NCBI RefSeq assembly: GCF_900699765.1
Contig: NZ_CAADHO010000003.1
Coordinates: 732,333 to 796,332, forward strand
DNA: 64,000 nucleotides
Reading direction: 5' to 3'
DNA from: Desulfoluna butyratoxydans
Lineage (GTDB): Bacteria > Desulfobacterota > Desulfobacteria > Desulfobacterales > Desulfolunaceae
Shown piece after piece: positions 18,043 to 27,511 of this stretch. The translations under genes and the position numbers were made by a program. How positions within the stretch are numbered: position 1 is the first letter of the stretch; each line of letters begins with the position of its first letter. Below the pieces are notes generated by a model. It did not search any database, was not told the origin of the DNA, and saw only the letters and a program-made list of their open reading frames with translations.

Positions 18043-20421
18043 ATGTTTGAGACAGTCGGGCTTAAGAAGAAGTTGATGGCAGGGTTTACGCTGGTTGTCG
18101 GGGTGCTGCTGCTGGTGGGTCTCACGGGGTATTTCAGTCTGAACCGGGTGATCCACAAGGCTCGTGAAGGGAGCATGACCCTGGAGCTGGATGTGGCCAT
18201 GAATGCCCTGAGCGGTAAGCAGAGCGCCTATACGGCAGAGGGACGGCCCGAACAGTACGATGCCCTGAGCAGGGGAATCGAAAGCACCGGAGAAAAGGTG
18301 TGCGGCCTTGAGGAGGCCCTCGGCCAGACCGAAGCGGTCAGAAAGCTCAAGGACGGAGGGGATGCCTACGTCACCCACCTTGCGTCCCTGAAGAAGGCCA
18401 AGGAGACCAAGGAGGCCCTGCTCCTAGAGCTCCAGAAGAGTGCCGGGGAGGTCCACGCCGTGGTCACCGGTGAGGCCGTGGCCGCACAGGGGGCCATCCG
18501 GAAGGAGGTGCTGGAGAGCAGCTCGTATTATCTTAAAAAAATGGCCTTTTCTTCGGTGCGAAACCTCGTGGACGTTGCCCACGGGGCCGTGGAAAACATG
18601 CTCATTTCCGGGCGCCCCAAAAAAGAGGCCCTGAACATGATCCGCAACATGCGTTTTGACGGCAACAACTACTTTTTTGTTGTGGACTCCTCGTACACCC
18701 TGGTCACCCACGGGGGCAACCGCGCCCTGGAAGGCATGGATTACTCCAAGATCACCGACCCCAAGACCGGCAAGGCCTTTGTGGTGACCTCCGTGGACGG
18801 GGCTGTAAAAGATGGGGTTTCGGTCACCGAGTACCATTTCACCAAACCGGGCATGGGGGAGGCGGTGTTTCCCAAGGTGACGGTGGCCAAATACTTCAAG
18901 CCCTGGGACATCGTGATCTGCGCCGGGGTGTACGTGGATGACATCGATACCGCCGGGAAAGAGCTGGGCGGGGTCATCGGCGACGGCTTTCAAAAGCTTC
19001 AGGAGATTGACCGGGTGGGAGCCCTGCTCAACGAGGCGCGTCTGGCCGTTCTTTACTACATCGTGGGCGATGGCTCTGCGGACAGGGTCAATGCGCTGCT
19101 TTCTGAACTCACGGGGCTTCCCTCGGCCACCGAACCCATGAAAATCGCGGTGCAGGGCTACATGGCGCATTGGGACGGGTATGTGGCGGAAGACCTTCTG
19201 GAGGCAACGGTGGGCAGCGATGCCCGGGACGTCATCGAAGAACTCTCGGATAAGATGGGTGCCATGGCCTCGGAAGCCGGGAATGATTTTGCGGACACGG
19301 CCGCCAGGGGCAAGCTCGTCATCGCGTTGTTTATCGCTCTGGGACTGGGCCTGGCCGTGGGGGCAGCCGCGTTTCTCATCGTGTCCATCACCACCCCGTT
19401 GCGACAGGCCAGCGCCATGCTGCGGGACATCGCCGAAGGGGAAGGGGACCTCACCCAGCGCCTCTCCGTTTCAAGCAACGATGAGCTGGGGGACATGGCC
19501 CACTGGTTCAACGCCTTTGTGTCCAGGCTCCAGGCCATGATCGGAGAGGTGGCTGCCAATTCCGGCACCCTGGCCCTCTCCTCCGATGGCCTGACGGCCC
19601 TGGCAGCCCAGATGGCAGGCGGGGCCGAAGCCACCTCCGGGAAGTCCCACGCCGTGGCCGCGGCCGCCGAGCAGATGAGCGCCAACATGGAAGATGTCTC
19701 CAGGGAGACCGTGCAGTCCGCCTCAGCCATCAACTCCATGGCCTCGGCCACCGAGGAGATGACCTCCACCATCGGAGAGATCGCCCAGAACTCCGAGTCG
19801 GCCCGAACCATCACCGGGGAGGCCGTCACCCAGGCCAGGCGAACCAAAGAGAAGGTCGGGGCGTTAGGTGAGGCAGCCCTGGAAATCGGCAAGGTCACCG
19901 AGGCCATCGCCGAGATCTCCGAGCAGATCAATCTGCTGGCCCTGAACGCCACCATTGAGGCGGCGCGGGCAGGAGAGGCTGGCAAGGGCTTTGCCGTGGT
20001 GGCCGACGAGATTAAAGAGTTGGCACGGCAGACCGCCGCCTCCAGCCAGGAGATCAAGGAGCGCATCGGCGGGGTCCAGGCCTCCACCGACGACACGGTG
20101 AACGAGATAGACGCCATCGCAGGGGTCATCGACAGCGTCAACCAGATCGTCATCACCATCGCCGCGGCCATTGAGGAGCAGTCCGCCACCACCGTGGAGA
20201 TCTCGGGTAACGTCAACCAGACCTCCTCCGGTATCCAGGCCATGACCGAGAAGGTGCAGGAGAGCTCCTGCGTGTCCCGGGACATGGCCCGGGAGATTGC
20301 CGAGGTCAACCATACCGCAGGCGAGATGACCGAGGTGAGCGCCAAGGTCAACACCAACGCCGAAGAGCTCAAAGGCCTTGCCGACGAGCTCGGGGAGCTG
20401 GTGGGGCGGTTTAAGGTGTGA
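18043..20421 (+). CDS. Methyl-accepting chemotaxis protein with sCache_2-type sensor
   Basis: The 792-aa protein has a first membrane helix at ~10-32 ([17 protein letters not shown]) and a periplasmic region that includes an sCache_2-like domain (~165-300; [44 protein letters not shown]). A second membrane helix lies at ~425-448, followed by HAMP (~450-500). The signalling domain has the hairpin tip [21 protein letters not shown] and the continuation [17 protein letters not shown]. sCache_2 domains commonly bind small organic acids (family knowledge). There is no C-terminal CheR pentapeptide; it ends in VGRFKV. It is monocistronic between terminators. Confidence 0.93.
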   Translation: MFETVGLKKKLMAGFTLVVGVLLLVGLTGYFSLNRVIHKAREGSMTLELDVAMNALSGKQSAYTAEGRPEQYDALSRGIESTGEKVCGLEEALGQTEAVRKLKDGGDAYVTHLASLKKAKETKEALLLELQKSAGEVHAVVTGEAVAAQGAIRKEVLESSSYYLKKMAFSSVRNLVDVAHGAVENMLISGRPKKEALNMIRNMRFDGNNYFFVVDSSYTLVTHGGNRALEGMDYSKITDPKTGKAFVVTSVDGAVKDGVSVTEYHFTKPGMGEAVFPKVTVAKYFKPWDIVICAGVYVDDIDTAGKELGGVIGDGFQKLQEIDRVGALLNEARLAVLYYIVGDGSADRVNALLSELTGLPSATEPMKIAVQGYMAHWDGYVAEDLLEATVGSDARDVIEELSDKMGAMASEAGNDFADTAARGKLVIALFIALGLGLAVGAAAFLIVSITTPLRQASAMLRDIAEGEGDLTQRLSVSSNDELGDMAHWFNAFVSRLQAMIGEVAANSGTLALSSDGLTALAAQMAGGAEATSGKSHAVAAAAEQMSANMEDVSRETVQSASAINSMASATEEMTSTIGEIAQNSESARTITGEAVTQARRTKEKVGALGEAALEIGKVTEAIAEISEQINLLALNATIEAARAGEAGKGFAVVADEIKELARQTAASSQEIKERIGGVQASTDDTVNEIDAIAGVIDSVNQIVITIAAAIEEQSATTVEISGNVNQTSSGIQAMTEKVQESSCVSRDMAREIAEVNHTAGEMTEVSAKVNTNAEELKGLADELGELVGRFKV

Positions 20422-20477
20422 TGTAAGGGGGAGGCTTAAAGGCTAAAGGCTGAAGGGTAAAAAAGCGAAAGGCGAGG

Positions 20478-20508
20478 GGCGAAGGGATGCTCTTCGCCTT
20501 TTGTGTTT
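20478..20508 (+). terminator. Intrinsic terminator after the chemoreceptor
   Basis: GGCGAAG pairs with CTTCGCC around a 7-base loop and is followed by TTTTGTGTTTT. It is preceded by a run of short AAAGGC/AAAGCG repeats. Confidence 0.7.
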
Positions 20509-20632
20509 TGTGGCAAAAACAGTTGACCCGTGAGGGGCCTTGAAAATAAAGTGGCCGTCATGGAATGAGGCACGGCGAAACAGCCTTTATATAAGGAGAT
20601 GTTTCACCTGGGAACGATGACAGGAAATCTGG

Positions 20633-23317
20633 GTGGTAGCGATAACGATGGGTTCGATTTTAACACTGGCTGTCATGCCCGACGGGGGGCTTCTCCTGGA
20701 GTGGGCCGAGGCGAAACGATCTGTCCCCAAAGCCGTGGAACGGTTCCAGAAGGACCTTTACCGGCGCTTTGAGGAGGCAAAGGAGAGCTGGCTCTTTACA
20801 CTGGGGTGCCTTGAGGTCCCGGCCGGGGCCGATCCCTCCCTTTCCTGGGGGGCTGCCGTGGCCAAAGACTATGTGGGAGGGCTGGTGCGCCTTTCCGATC
20901 TGGAGACGCTTCGCGAAGCGGCCCGGGTGCCCGCAGAGGCCCATCGCATGGCCGCCCATCTGGCCTCTGTGCCCATGATGGTGGGGGCGGACCGGGTAAA
21001 CGAGGGCCTGCTGGCGTCCATGTGGGACGAGCTGGAAGCCGGTTTTTCCTCCCTGATGGCTTCCCATGATGGGAGCGTGGCAGAGTTGTTTGCGACCCTC
21101 AACCCCGGGATTCACCTTGCCGGCCGGGTCTTTTTCCACCTGGTGGAGAACCGCAACGGCGACGCCCCCTTTGCCTTTATGGCCACCTATTCCCAGGCCG
21201 GTGAAAACGGCACCCGTCATTTGCCCATGTCCCGCGCGTTGGATGAGTTCGAGGACGAGGCCCTGGTCTCCCTTCTGACAACCGTCTACCGGGCGTCGGA
21301 CAAAAGCGAGCTGGTGGCGGACCTCGTGGACAGCGGGGAGCTCTTTTATCCCCTGGCCTGGGGGCCGGACGAGGCTTTCGCGTTTTTAAAAGAGGTCCCC
21401 TTGTGCGAATCCTGCGGGGTGATCTGCCGCATCCCGGACTGGTGGAAGCCGTCGTCGTCCCGCGTGGGGGTTCGCCTCTCCCTGGGGGACAAGGCCCCGC
21501 CCATGGTAGGGAAGGGGGCGCTCCTTGCCTTTTCGCCGGGCATCATGATGGGAGAGCTTGCCCTCACCGAGGAGGAGGCCCGGGAGATCCTTTTGGAGAG
21601 CGAAGGCCTGGCTTTCTTGAAAAATCGCTGGGTGGCCGTGGATCATGCCAGGCTGGCCCAGGCCATTGATGCCTGCGAGCGTGCCCGGGGCCTCGTGGAG
21701 AGGGGGCTCACCATGTCCGAGGCCATGCGCCTCCAGCTTCGCCCCGACAGCCTCCTGGGCGATGCCCTGGGCCAGGTGCCCTGCGAGGTCTCCCGGGGGG
21801 AGTGGCTGGACGCCACCCTGGCAAGGCTGGAACATCCTGCTCGGGCCCCGGAAACTTCGGTGACGAAAGGGTTTAAAGCCACCTTGAGGGGCTACCAGCA
21901 GCAGGGGTTGAACTGGCTGGGGTTTCTGGATCAGCTTGCCTTCGGCGCCTGTCTTGCCGATGACATGGGCCTGGGCAAGACGGTCCAGCTCCTGGCATTT
22001 TTGTGCAGCCGAAAAGAGAAAACCGGGCCGTCCCTTCTGGTGCTTCCAGCATCCCTTGTCACCAACTGGCTGAACGAGATCCGCACCTTTGCCCCGGACC
22101 TCCGGGTGTTCACGGCCCACCCCGATTACGTGACCGCGCAGGAGGGCCGCACCCTGGCAGCCGAGAAAAAACGGCTGGCAGCAGAAGGGCCGGATGATTT
22201 CCACGGCCTGGATCTTGTGATCACCACCTACACCCTGGTGCAGAAGTATGCCTGGCTCAAAGAGCACGCCTGGGACTGCCTGATTTTAGACGAGGCCCAG
22301 GCCATAAAGAACCCGGCCACCCGTCAGACCCGGTCCGTCAAAGAGCTCAACGCCCGTCAGCGCGTGGCCATGACCGGTACCCCGGTGGAGAACCGCCTGG
22401 GGGATCTCTGGTCCCTCTTTGATTTTTTGAACCCCGGCCTTTTGGGCACGCGCACCGAGTTTGCCGAGTTTTCCAAAAGCCTGAAATCAGACCCCGAGGG
22501 CTACGCCCGGCTGAGAAAGCTCATCTCCCCCTTTGTCCTGCGCCGCCTCAAGACCGACACTTCCATTATCTCGGATCTTCCCGACAAGGTGGTGATGAAG
22601 AGCTACGCAGGTCTTTCCAAAAAACAGGTGGTGTTCTACCGCAAAGGCGTGGCGGATCTGGCCCATCGCCTGGAGACAGCCACGGGCATCGCCAAGCGGG
22701 GTTTGGTGCTCTCCTCCCTGATGAAATTCAAGCAGCTCTGCAACCACCCGGACCAGTACGTGGGCGAGGGGGCCTTTAAGGAGAGCGAGAGCGGCAAGTT
22801 CCAGCGGCTCCGTGAGATCTGCGAGACCATCCTGGAGAGGCGGGAGCGGGTGCTGGTCTTTACCCAGTTCAAAGAGATGACCGAACCCCTTCGGGCCTTT
22901 CTGGAAGGGGTCTTCGGCCATCCGGGCCTGGTGCTCCACGGCGGGGTGCCCGTGGGCAGGCGGGCCGAGCTCATCGACACCTTCCAGGCCGATGCCTACT
23001 GCCCCTTTATGGTGCTCTCCCTCAAAGCCGGGGGCGTGGGTCTCAACCTTACCCGGGCCAACCACGTGGTCCACTTCGACCGGTGGTGGAACCCGGCCGT
23101 GGAGAACCAGGCCACGGACAGAGCCTTCCGCATCGGCCAGACCAAAAAGGTGGTGGTGCACACCTTTGTTACCAAAGGCACCGTGGAAGAGAAAATCGAT
23201 GCCATGCTCGAATCCAAGCGCGATCTGGCCGACCAGGTGGTCTCTCCATCGGGCGAGGCCCTGGTGACGGAAATGTCCCGCGAGGAGCTGGTGGAACTTT
23301 TTACATTGGCATCGTAA
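20633..23317 (+). CDS. SNF2-family helicase/ATPase
   Basis: The 894-aa protein has an N-terminal region (~1-410) of the bacterial SNF2-associated type and then a complete SNF2 motor: CLADDMGLGKT (Walker A, ~441), LILDEAQAIKN (DEAQ box, ~552), MTGTPVENRLGDLWSL, the linker FVLRRLKTD, VLVFTQFKEM, LVLHGGVPVGRR, and motif VI DRAFRIGQTKKV. Such proteins translocate on double-stranded DNA and remodel protein-DNA complexes. The GTG at 20633, with AGGAAA 5 bases upstream, is chosen; an ATG lies 15 bases later. A SWIM-domain gene follows after 245 bases holding a dispersed repeat, and such pairs are common in bacteria, so the two probably work together. Confidence 0.9.
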   Translation: MVAITMGSILTLAVMPDGGLLLEWAEAKRSVPKAVERFQKDLYRRFEEAKESWLFTLGCLEVPAGADPSLSWGAAVAKDYVGGLVRLSDLETLREAARVPAEAHRMAAHLASVPMMVGADRVNEGLLASMWDELEAGFSSLMASHDGSVAELFATLNPGIHLAGRVFFHLVENRNGDAPFAFMATYSQAGENGTRHLPMSRALDEFEDEALVSLLTTVYRASDKSELVADLVDSGELFYPLAWGPDEAFAFLKEVPLCESCGVICRIPDWWKPSSSRVGVRLSLGDKAPPMVGKGALLAFSPGIMMGELALTEEEAREILLESEGLAFLKNRWVAVDHARLAQAIDACERARGLVERGLTMSEAMRLQLRPDSLLGDALGQVPCEVSRGEWLDATLARLEHPARAPETSVTKGFKATLRGYQQQGLNWLGFLDQLAFGACLADDMGLGKTVQLLAFLCSRKEKTGPSLLVLPASLVTNWLNEIRTFAPDLRVFTAHPDYVTAQEGRTLAAEKKRLAAEGPDDFHGLDLVITTYTLVQKYAWLKEHAWDCLILDEAQAIKNPATRQTRSVKELNARQRVAMTGTPVENRLGDLWSLFDFLNPGLLGTRTEFAEFSKSLKSDPEGYARLRKLISPFVLRRLKTDTSIISDLPDKVVMKSYAGLSKKQVVFYRKGVADLAHRLETATGIAKRGLVLSSLMKFKQLCNHPDQYVGEGAFKESESGKFQRLREICETILERRERVLVFTQFKEMTEPLRAFLEGVFGHPGLVLHGGVPVGRRAELIDTFQADAYCPFMVLSLKAGGVGLNLTRANHVVHFDRWWNPAVENQATDRAFRIGQTKKVVVHTFVTKGTVEEKIDAMLESKRDLADQVVSPSGEALVTEMSREELVELFTLAS

Positions 23318-23338
23318 TCTGAACAAAATGGGTACAAG

Positions 23339-23549
23339 GCAGCTACTCAGCTTGCCTTCTATGGCTAACGCAGGGTCAAGAGGGCTCAGGAAAAACAAAA
23401 ACAATGCCTCTGGCGGCGAGGTGTGCCACCTCGAAAGCAGGTTGCGAATGTGATGAAACCGAAATTGTTCTTGAAGCCTGTTTATTAAACTTTTTAAAAG
23501 TTTAGCCCCCGGCAGGGATGCCGGAGGCAACAGTGACGTGAATAATTAC
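23339..23549. repeat. Dispersed repeat family A, copy 2 (degenerate), between helicase and SWIM genes
   Basis: It runs from GCAGCTACTCAGCTTGCC to GTGAATAATTAC, weaker forms of the family ends. It includes the AT palindrome AAACTTTTTAAAAGTTT, the GGC-rich hairpin, and an extra module GCCTCTGGCGGCGAGG with a GAGGTG/CACCTC hairpin (23403-23442) also found at 36944 and within the 56250 copy. Confidence 0.75.
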
Positions 23550-23562
23550 ACAAGGGGTCCCC

Positions 23563-24609
23563 ATGGGATACTACGGATTTCCAAAATACGTGTCGGTGGC
23601 CGAGAAACGGGCCAAGGCCGAAAAGAAACTCAAGCAGCTGAAGCGCAAACACCCGGATATCTCCCCTGTGGTTATCCAGGGAAAGGCCCTGGCGTCGAGC
23701 TGGTGGGGCAAGGCGTGGAACCAAAACCTGGAAGGGTACGCCGATTACGCCAACCGCCTGGGAAGGGGCAGGAGCTACGTGCGGCACGGGGCGGTTCTGG
23801 ACCTAAAGGTTGAGGCCGGCAAGGTGACGGCCCTGGTCATCGGCAGCGAGCCTTACCCTTATAAAGTGAGCGTCCGCATCCGGGCCATCTCCGTGCCGAA
23901 CTGGCTGGCCCTGAAGGAGGCCGCCGTGGGCACCATGGACTCGGTGCAGGACCTCATGGCAGGGCGCATGCCCAAGGCTGTAGGGGAACTGCTCACCCAG
24001 AAGGGCAAAGGGCTTTTTCCCACCCCCAAAGAGATCTCCTTTACCTGCAGCTGCCCGGACAGCGCCTCCATGTGCAAGCACGTGGCCGCCTGCCTCTACG
24101 GGGTGGGGGCTCGCCTGGACGAGGACCCTTCCCTTCTGTTTCTGCTCAGAAAGGTGGAATTGCAGGAGCTCATCACCGAAAAGATGACCCGGGCCAGGGG
24201 TGCCCTGCGTCGCAAAGCCGTGAAAAAGAGCGACAAGGCCCTTAAAAAGACCGAAGGGCTCTCGGATCTTTTTGGCATCGATTTAGGCGATGAAGAGGCT
24301 CTTCCGGCAGCGAGCAAAAAAACAGCAGCGGCCAAGGCCGGGGCCAGGGTCAAAAAACTGAAGGCCGCATCCGGGAAAAAGACCGCTCCCAAAAAACGTC
24401 CGGCCAAAAAGACCACGCTGCCCGACGGCATGACCGCCCCCATGAAGAAGCTGGCAACCCTCTTGCAAAAAAAGACGAACGGCGTGCCCGTGGCCGAGAT
24501 GATCACCGCCTCGAAGATGGAGCCCCAGAAAGTGCGCAACACCTTGTATCAGATGAAACAAAAAGGGTGGGTGACGTGTCCGTCCCGCGGGGTGTATCGG
24601 CTGGTGTAG
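23563..24609 (+). CDS. SWIM zinc-finger protein with histone H1-like tail
   Basis: The 348-aa protein contains a SWIM zinc finger FTCSCPDSASMCKHVAACLY (CxCx(n)CxH, ~166-185). The N-terminal part (YGFPKYVSVAEKR, SWWGKAWNQNLE) is the usual partner region of bacterial SWIM proteins found beside SNF2 helicases. After ~215 comes a long Lys/Ala/Pro-rich stretch (KKTAAAKAGARVKKLK, KKRPAKKTT) like a histone H1 tail. The protein ends in a winged-helix-like domain (LATLLQKKTNGVPVAEM through CPSRGVYRLV). This suggests DNA binding through both zinc finger and basic tail; the biological role of the pair is unknown. A terminator follows directly. Confidence 0.88.
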   Translation: MGYYGFPKYVSVAEKRAKAEKKLKQLKRKHPDISPVVIQGKALASSWWGKAWNQNLEGYADYANRLGRGRSYVRHGAVLDLKVEAGKVTALVIGSEPYPYKVSVRIRAISVPNWLALKEAAVGTMDSVQDLMAGRMPKAVGELLTQKGKGLFPTPKEISFTCSCPDSASMCKHVAACLYGVGARLDEDPSLLFLLRKVELQELITEKMTRARGALRRKAVKKSDKALKKTEGLSDLFGIDLGDEEALPAASKKTAAAKAGARVKKLKAASGKKTAPKKRPAKKTTLPDGMTAPMKKLATLLQKKTNGVPVAEMITASKMEPQKVRNTLYQMKQKGWVTCPSRGVYRLV

Positions 24610-24624
24610 GGGGATTGATAAGAA

Positions 24625-24668
24625 CAAAAAAAGCCCGGAAGAATAACCTTCCGGGCCTTTGTATTTTT
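24625..24668. terminator. Bidirectional terminator between the SWIM gene and the tRNA
   Basis: GCCCGGAAG (24633-24641) pairs with CTTCCGGGC (24648-24656); a run of seven A precedes it and a T-rich tail follows. It can end both converging transcripts. Confidence 0.85.
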
Positions 24669-24671
24669 TAG

Positions 24672-24748
<77 letters not shown>

Positions 24749-24848
24749 ACAACGAGGCAGACACTACATGGGGGGCTCTTTGAAGTCAAGGCATTTCGTG
24801 GGCACACGGAAAAAAAAAGGTTATCACCCCGGTCGTGGTGTGTCGTCC

Positions 24849-25746
24849 GTAGGATGGGCAAAGCGGAGCGTGCCCATCTTTTTCACGGAGACCCCGTAGC
24901 TTCCCACCCCACAGACCCTTTTCGGCACACGTGATGGGCACGGCACCAAAGGCGTCGTAATCCCAACAGGTGCTGGCTTGCCTTTGCCCATCCCACGCCC
25001 CCCGGGTTATTATCCTTATTTGCCGGGTGCCACCCGTAGGATGGGCAAAGCGGAGCGTGCCCATCTTTTTCACGGAGACCCCGTAGCTTCCCACCCCACA
25101 GACGCTTTTTGGCACACGTGATGGGCACGGCACCAAAGGCGTCGTAATTCCAACAGGTGCGGCCTTGCCTTTGCCCATCCTACGCCCCCCGGGTTGTTAT
25201 CCTCTTTTGCCGAGTGCCACCCGTAGGATGGGCAAAGCGGAGCGTGCCCATCTTTTTCACGGAGACCCCGTAGCTTCCCACCCCACAGACCCTTTTCGGC
25301 ACACGTGATGGGCACGGCACCAAAGGCGTCGTAATCCCAACAGGTGCTGGCTTGCCTTTGCCCATCCCACGCCCCCCGGGTTATTATCCTTATTTGCCGG
25401 GTGCCACCCGTAGGATGGGCAAAGCGGAGCGTGCCCATCTTTTTCACGGAGACCCCGTAGCTTCCCACCCCACAGACGCTTTTTGGCACACGTGATGGGC
25501 ACGGCACCAAAGGCGTCGTAATTCCAACAGGTGCGGCCTTGCCTTTGCCCATCCTACGCCCCCCGGGTTGTTATCCTCTTTTGCCGAGTGCCACCCGTAG
25601 GATGGGCAAAGCGGAGCGTGCCCATCTTTTTCACGGAGAACCCGTAGCTTCCCACCCCACAGACGCTTTTTGGTACACGTGATGGGCACGGCACCAAAGG
25701 CGTCGTAATCCCAACGGGTGCTGGCTTGCCTTTGCCCATCCTACGC
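24849..25746. repeat. 187-bp tandem repeat array, about 4.8 units
   Basis: AGGATGGGCAAAGCGGAGCG recurs at 24851, 25038, 25225, 25412 and 25599, exactly 187 bp apart. Units alternate between two versions: one ends GGTTATTATCCTTATTTGCC, the other GGTTGTTATCCTCTTTTGCC, so the higher-order period is 374 bp. Each unit contains GATGGGCA/TGCCCATC hairpins and inverted ends CGTAGGATGGGCAAAG / CTTTGCCCATCCTACG. Since 187 is not a multiple of three, the open frames through the array do not repeat in frame and are unlikely to be coding. It resembles REP-type extragenic palindromes. Confidence 0.92.
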
Positions 25747-25786
25747 TCCTCCGGTTATCGCTCCCGGTGGCTGTGTGTCATCGGCC

Positions 25787-27070
25787 CTAATTTGCTGTGA
25801 GGTAACTGCTGCACCCCAAACCGTAGGCAACGCTTGTAAAGGCGTCCTGGCTGTCGATTTTTTGGGTGCCGAAGCGGCGCACGAAGAGGTCCCGGATCTT
25901 GAGGATATGGGAGGACCCCCCGGTGAGGAAGACGGTGTCGATGTCGTCGGGGCCGAGGCCTGCCTGGGCCATGACGGAATCCACGCAGGCCTCGATTTTT
26001 TCCACGTCCCCGTGGATGATTTCATCAAACTCGCCGCGGGCAAGGGGCTCGGAGATGGCCAGCTGACCTTCCTTGAACCGGATCAGGGCGGACTCGTCCG
26101 TGGAGAGGCTGCATTTGGTCTTTTCGATGGCCCGGAAAAGCAAATAGCCGTAGTTGTCCTCGATGAGGTTCTGGAGGTTTTCGATGAGCCGGGGATTGTC
26201 CGCCCGGTGGCGGATGTCTTTCAAAATGGCCTCGATCTTCGGGTGCCTCAGGTGGGGGATCTGGTGCCATTGCTTGAGCTTGGAGAGAATCAGGGACGAG
26301 ACGGGCAGGGTGAAGTCGTCGTAGAGGGCCTTGACCCGTACTTCTTTGCCGAAATAGGGGGCCACCTTGTGCCACATGATGGCCGAGTCAAAGGTGTCGC
26401 CGCCGATGTAGACTCCGCCCAGGCCCAGCACGTCGTCGCGCCGGTTTTTGTTTTTTCCGGTGTTGCCGCCCCTGGCCCTGATGATGGTAAAATCCGAGGT
26501 ACCGCCCCCGAAGTCACCGACCAGCACGGTTTTTTCCTCGCCGTCTGCCAGAGTGTTCTCGTAGGCAAGGGCCGCTGCAATGGGCTCCAGCTGGAAACGC
26601 ACGTCCGTAAACCCGGCCAGCTCTGCGGCCTTTAAGAGCCTGCGGTTGGCCAGTTCCTCGCACTCTGGGTCTTCGGAAAAGACCACCGGGCGTCCCAGCA
26701 CCAGGCTGTCGGCGGGTTTGCCCACGGCTTTTTCGCCACGCTCCCGGATGGTGCGCAGGATCATGCCGATGAGCTGCTCCAGGGTGTAGGTCTTGTTGCC
26801 CACCTCGGTTTTTTCAAAGCTGGCGTCGGGTAAAAAGCTTTTGATGGACTGGATGTAGCGGCCGAAGGCGTCGTTTTCAATGTACTGGTTCACCGCCTCC
26901 TGGCCGGAGAAGAACTGGCGTTCTTCGTCATCGTAGTAGATGACCGATTTCAAGGTGTTGCCGGTTTCGTTGTACCGGTCGATGTCGATCATTGAGACCT
27001 TGCCGTCGACATTGGCCGAAAGGGCCGAGTTGCTGGTTCCAAAATCCAGTCCGAATACCACAGACGTCAT
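25787..27070 (-). CDS. Hsp70-family ATPase without substrate domain (YegD-like)
   Basis: The 427-aa protein has the actin/Hsp70 ATPase motifs: phosphate-1 GLDFGTSNSAL at the N terminus, phosphate-2 VGDFGGGTSDF, and the adenosine motif FLTGGSSHI near the C terminus. It lacks a DnaK-type C-terminal substrate-binding domain; its length matches the YegD group of atypical Hsp70s. The start is the ATG giving MTSVVFGLDFGTS, with GAGGTG upstream on the minus strand; the longer frame is leader. Its targets are unknown. Its 3' end borders the tandem repeat array. Confidence 0.9.
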   Translation of the reverse strand: MTSVVFGLDFGTSNSALSANVDGKVSMIDIDRYNETGNTLKSVIYYDDEERQFFSGQEAVNQYIENDAFGRYIQSIKSFLPDASFEKTEVGNKTYTLEQLIGMILRTIRERGEKAVGKPADSLVLGRPVVFSEDPECEELANRRLLKAAELAGFTDVRFQLEPIAAALAYENTLADGEEKTVLVGDFGGGTSDFTIIRARGGNTGKNKNRRDDVLGLGGVYIGGDTFDSAIMWHKVAPYFGKEVRVKALYDDFTLPVSSLILSKLKQWHQIPHLRHPKIEAILKDIRHRADNPRLIENLQNLIEDNYGYLLFRAIEKTKCSLSTDESALIRFKEGQLAISEPLARGEFDEIIHGDVEKIEACVDSVMAQAGLGPDDIDTVFLTGGSSHILKIRDLFVRRFGTQKIDSQDAFTSVAYGLGCSSYLTAN

Positions 27071-27252
27071 ACGCTTCACCTCGAAACATAGGCGCGGGGC
27101 TGCCCTGGGGGACGTGCCGCAGGCCTTATCACAAAAAACCGGTGCGCAAGGGAACTTGTGCACCGGCCGGGGGCTTCTTCTTAAATTGAAGATCGGGAAT
27201 TTACACCAAGCCATGGCAAATGGCAAGCCTTCCGGGGCAAACGCATTTAGAT

Positions 27253-27380
27253 TTTGCCTCCGGCAGCCCTGCCGGGGGCCAAACTTTTGAAAAGTTTGAC
27301 AAACAGGTTTCGTTTTTACCGAAACGTTTTTGCGGAGCTTTTTTCAAAAAGCGACCCGCCGGAGGCAACTGAATTGTTAC
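27253..27380. repeat. Dispersed repeat family A, copy 3 (inverted)
   Basis: In reverse orientation relative to copy 1: GCCTCCGGCAGCCCTGCCGG, the palindrome AAACTTTTGAAAAGTTT, GCGGAGCTTTTTTC, GCGACCCGCCGGAGGC, ending CTGAATTGTTAC. The outer end on the left side is missing. It lies between the Hsp70 gene start and the ankyrin gene start. Confidence 0.75.
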
Positions 27381-27511
27381 ATGCGTTGGCCCTGACAAGT
27401 CTTCCCTTGTGTGTGCGATACATTACAAGCCCTGTGGCGGGGAACGTGATATGGTGATCCCTCGTATGTGCCTTGTTTCGGACCCTATTGAAAAAATTCA
27501 TGGAGCCCCCT

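Noticed and set aside
19158..20372. 404-codon minus-strand frame inside the chemoreceptor
   Set aside because: Antisense shadow of the MCP signalling domain; Ser/Ala/Met-rich with no motif.
24786..25739. Overlapping minus-strand open frames (60-160 codons) through the 187-bp array
   Set aside because: They arise from the tandem repeat. The 187-bp period is not divisible by three, so the peptides repeat in shifting frames. No ribosome site or family match.
24849..25746. CRISPR array
   Set aside because: The units are 187 bp and nearly identical throughout, with no short repeat-spacer alternation and no cas genes. I saw no CRISPR elsewhere in the window.
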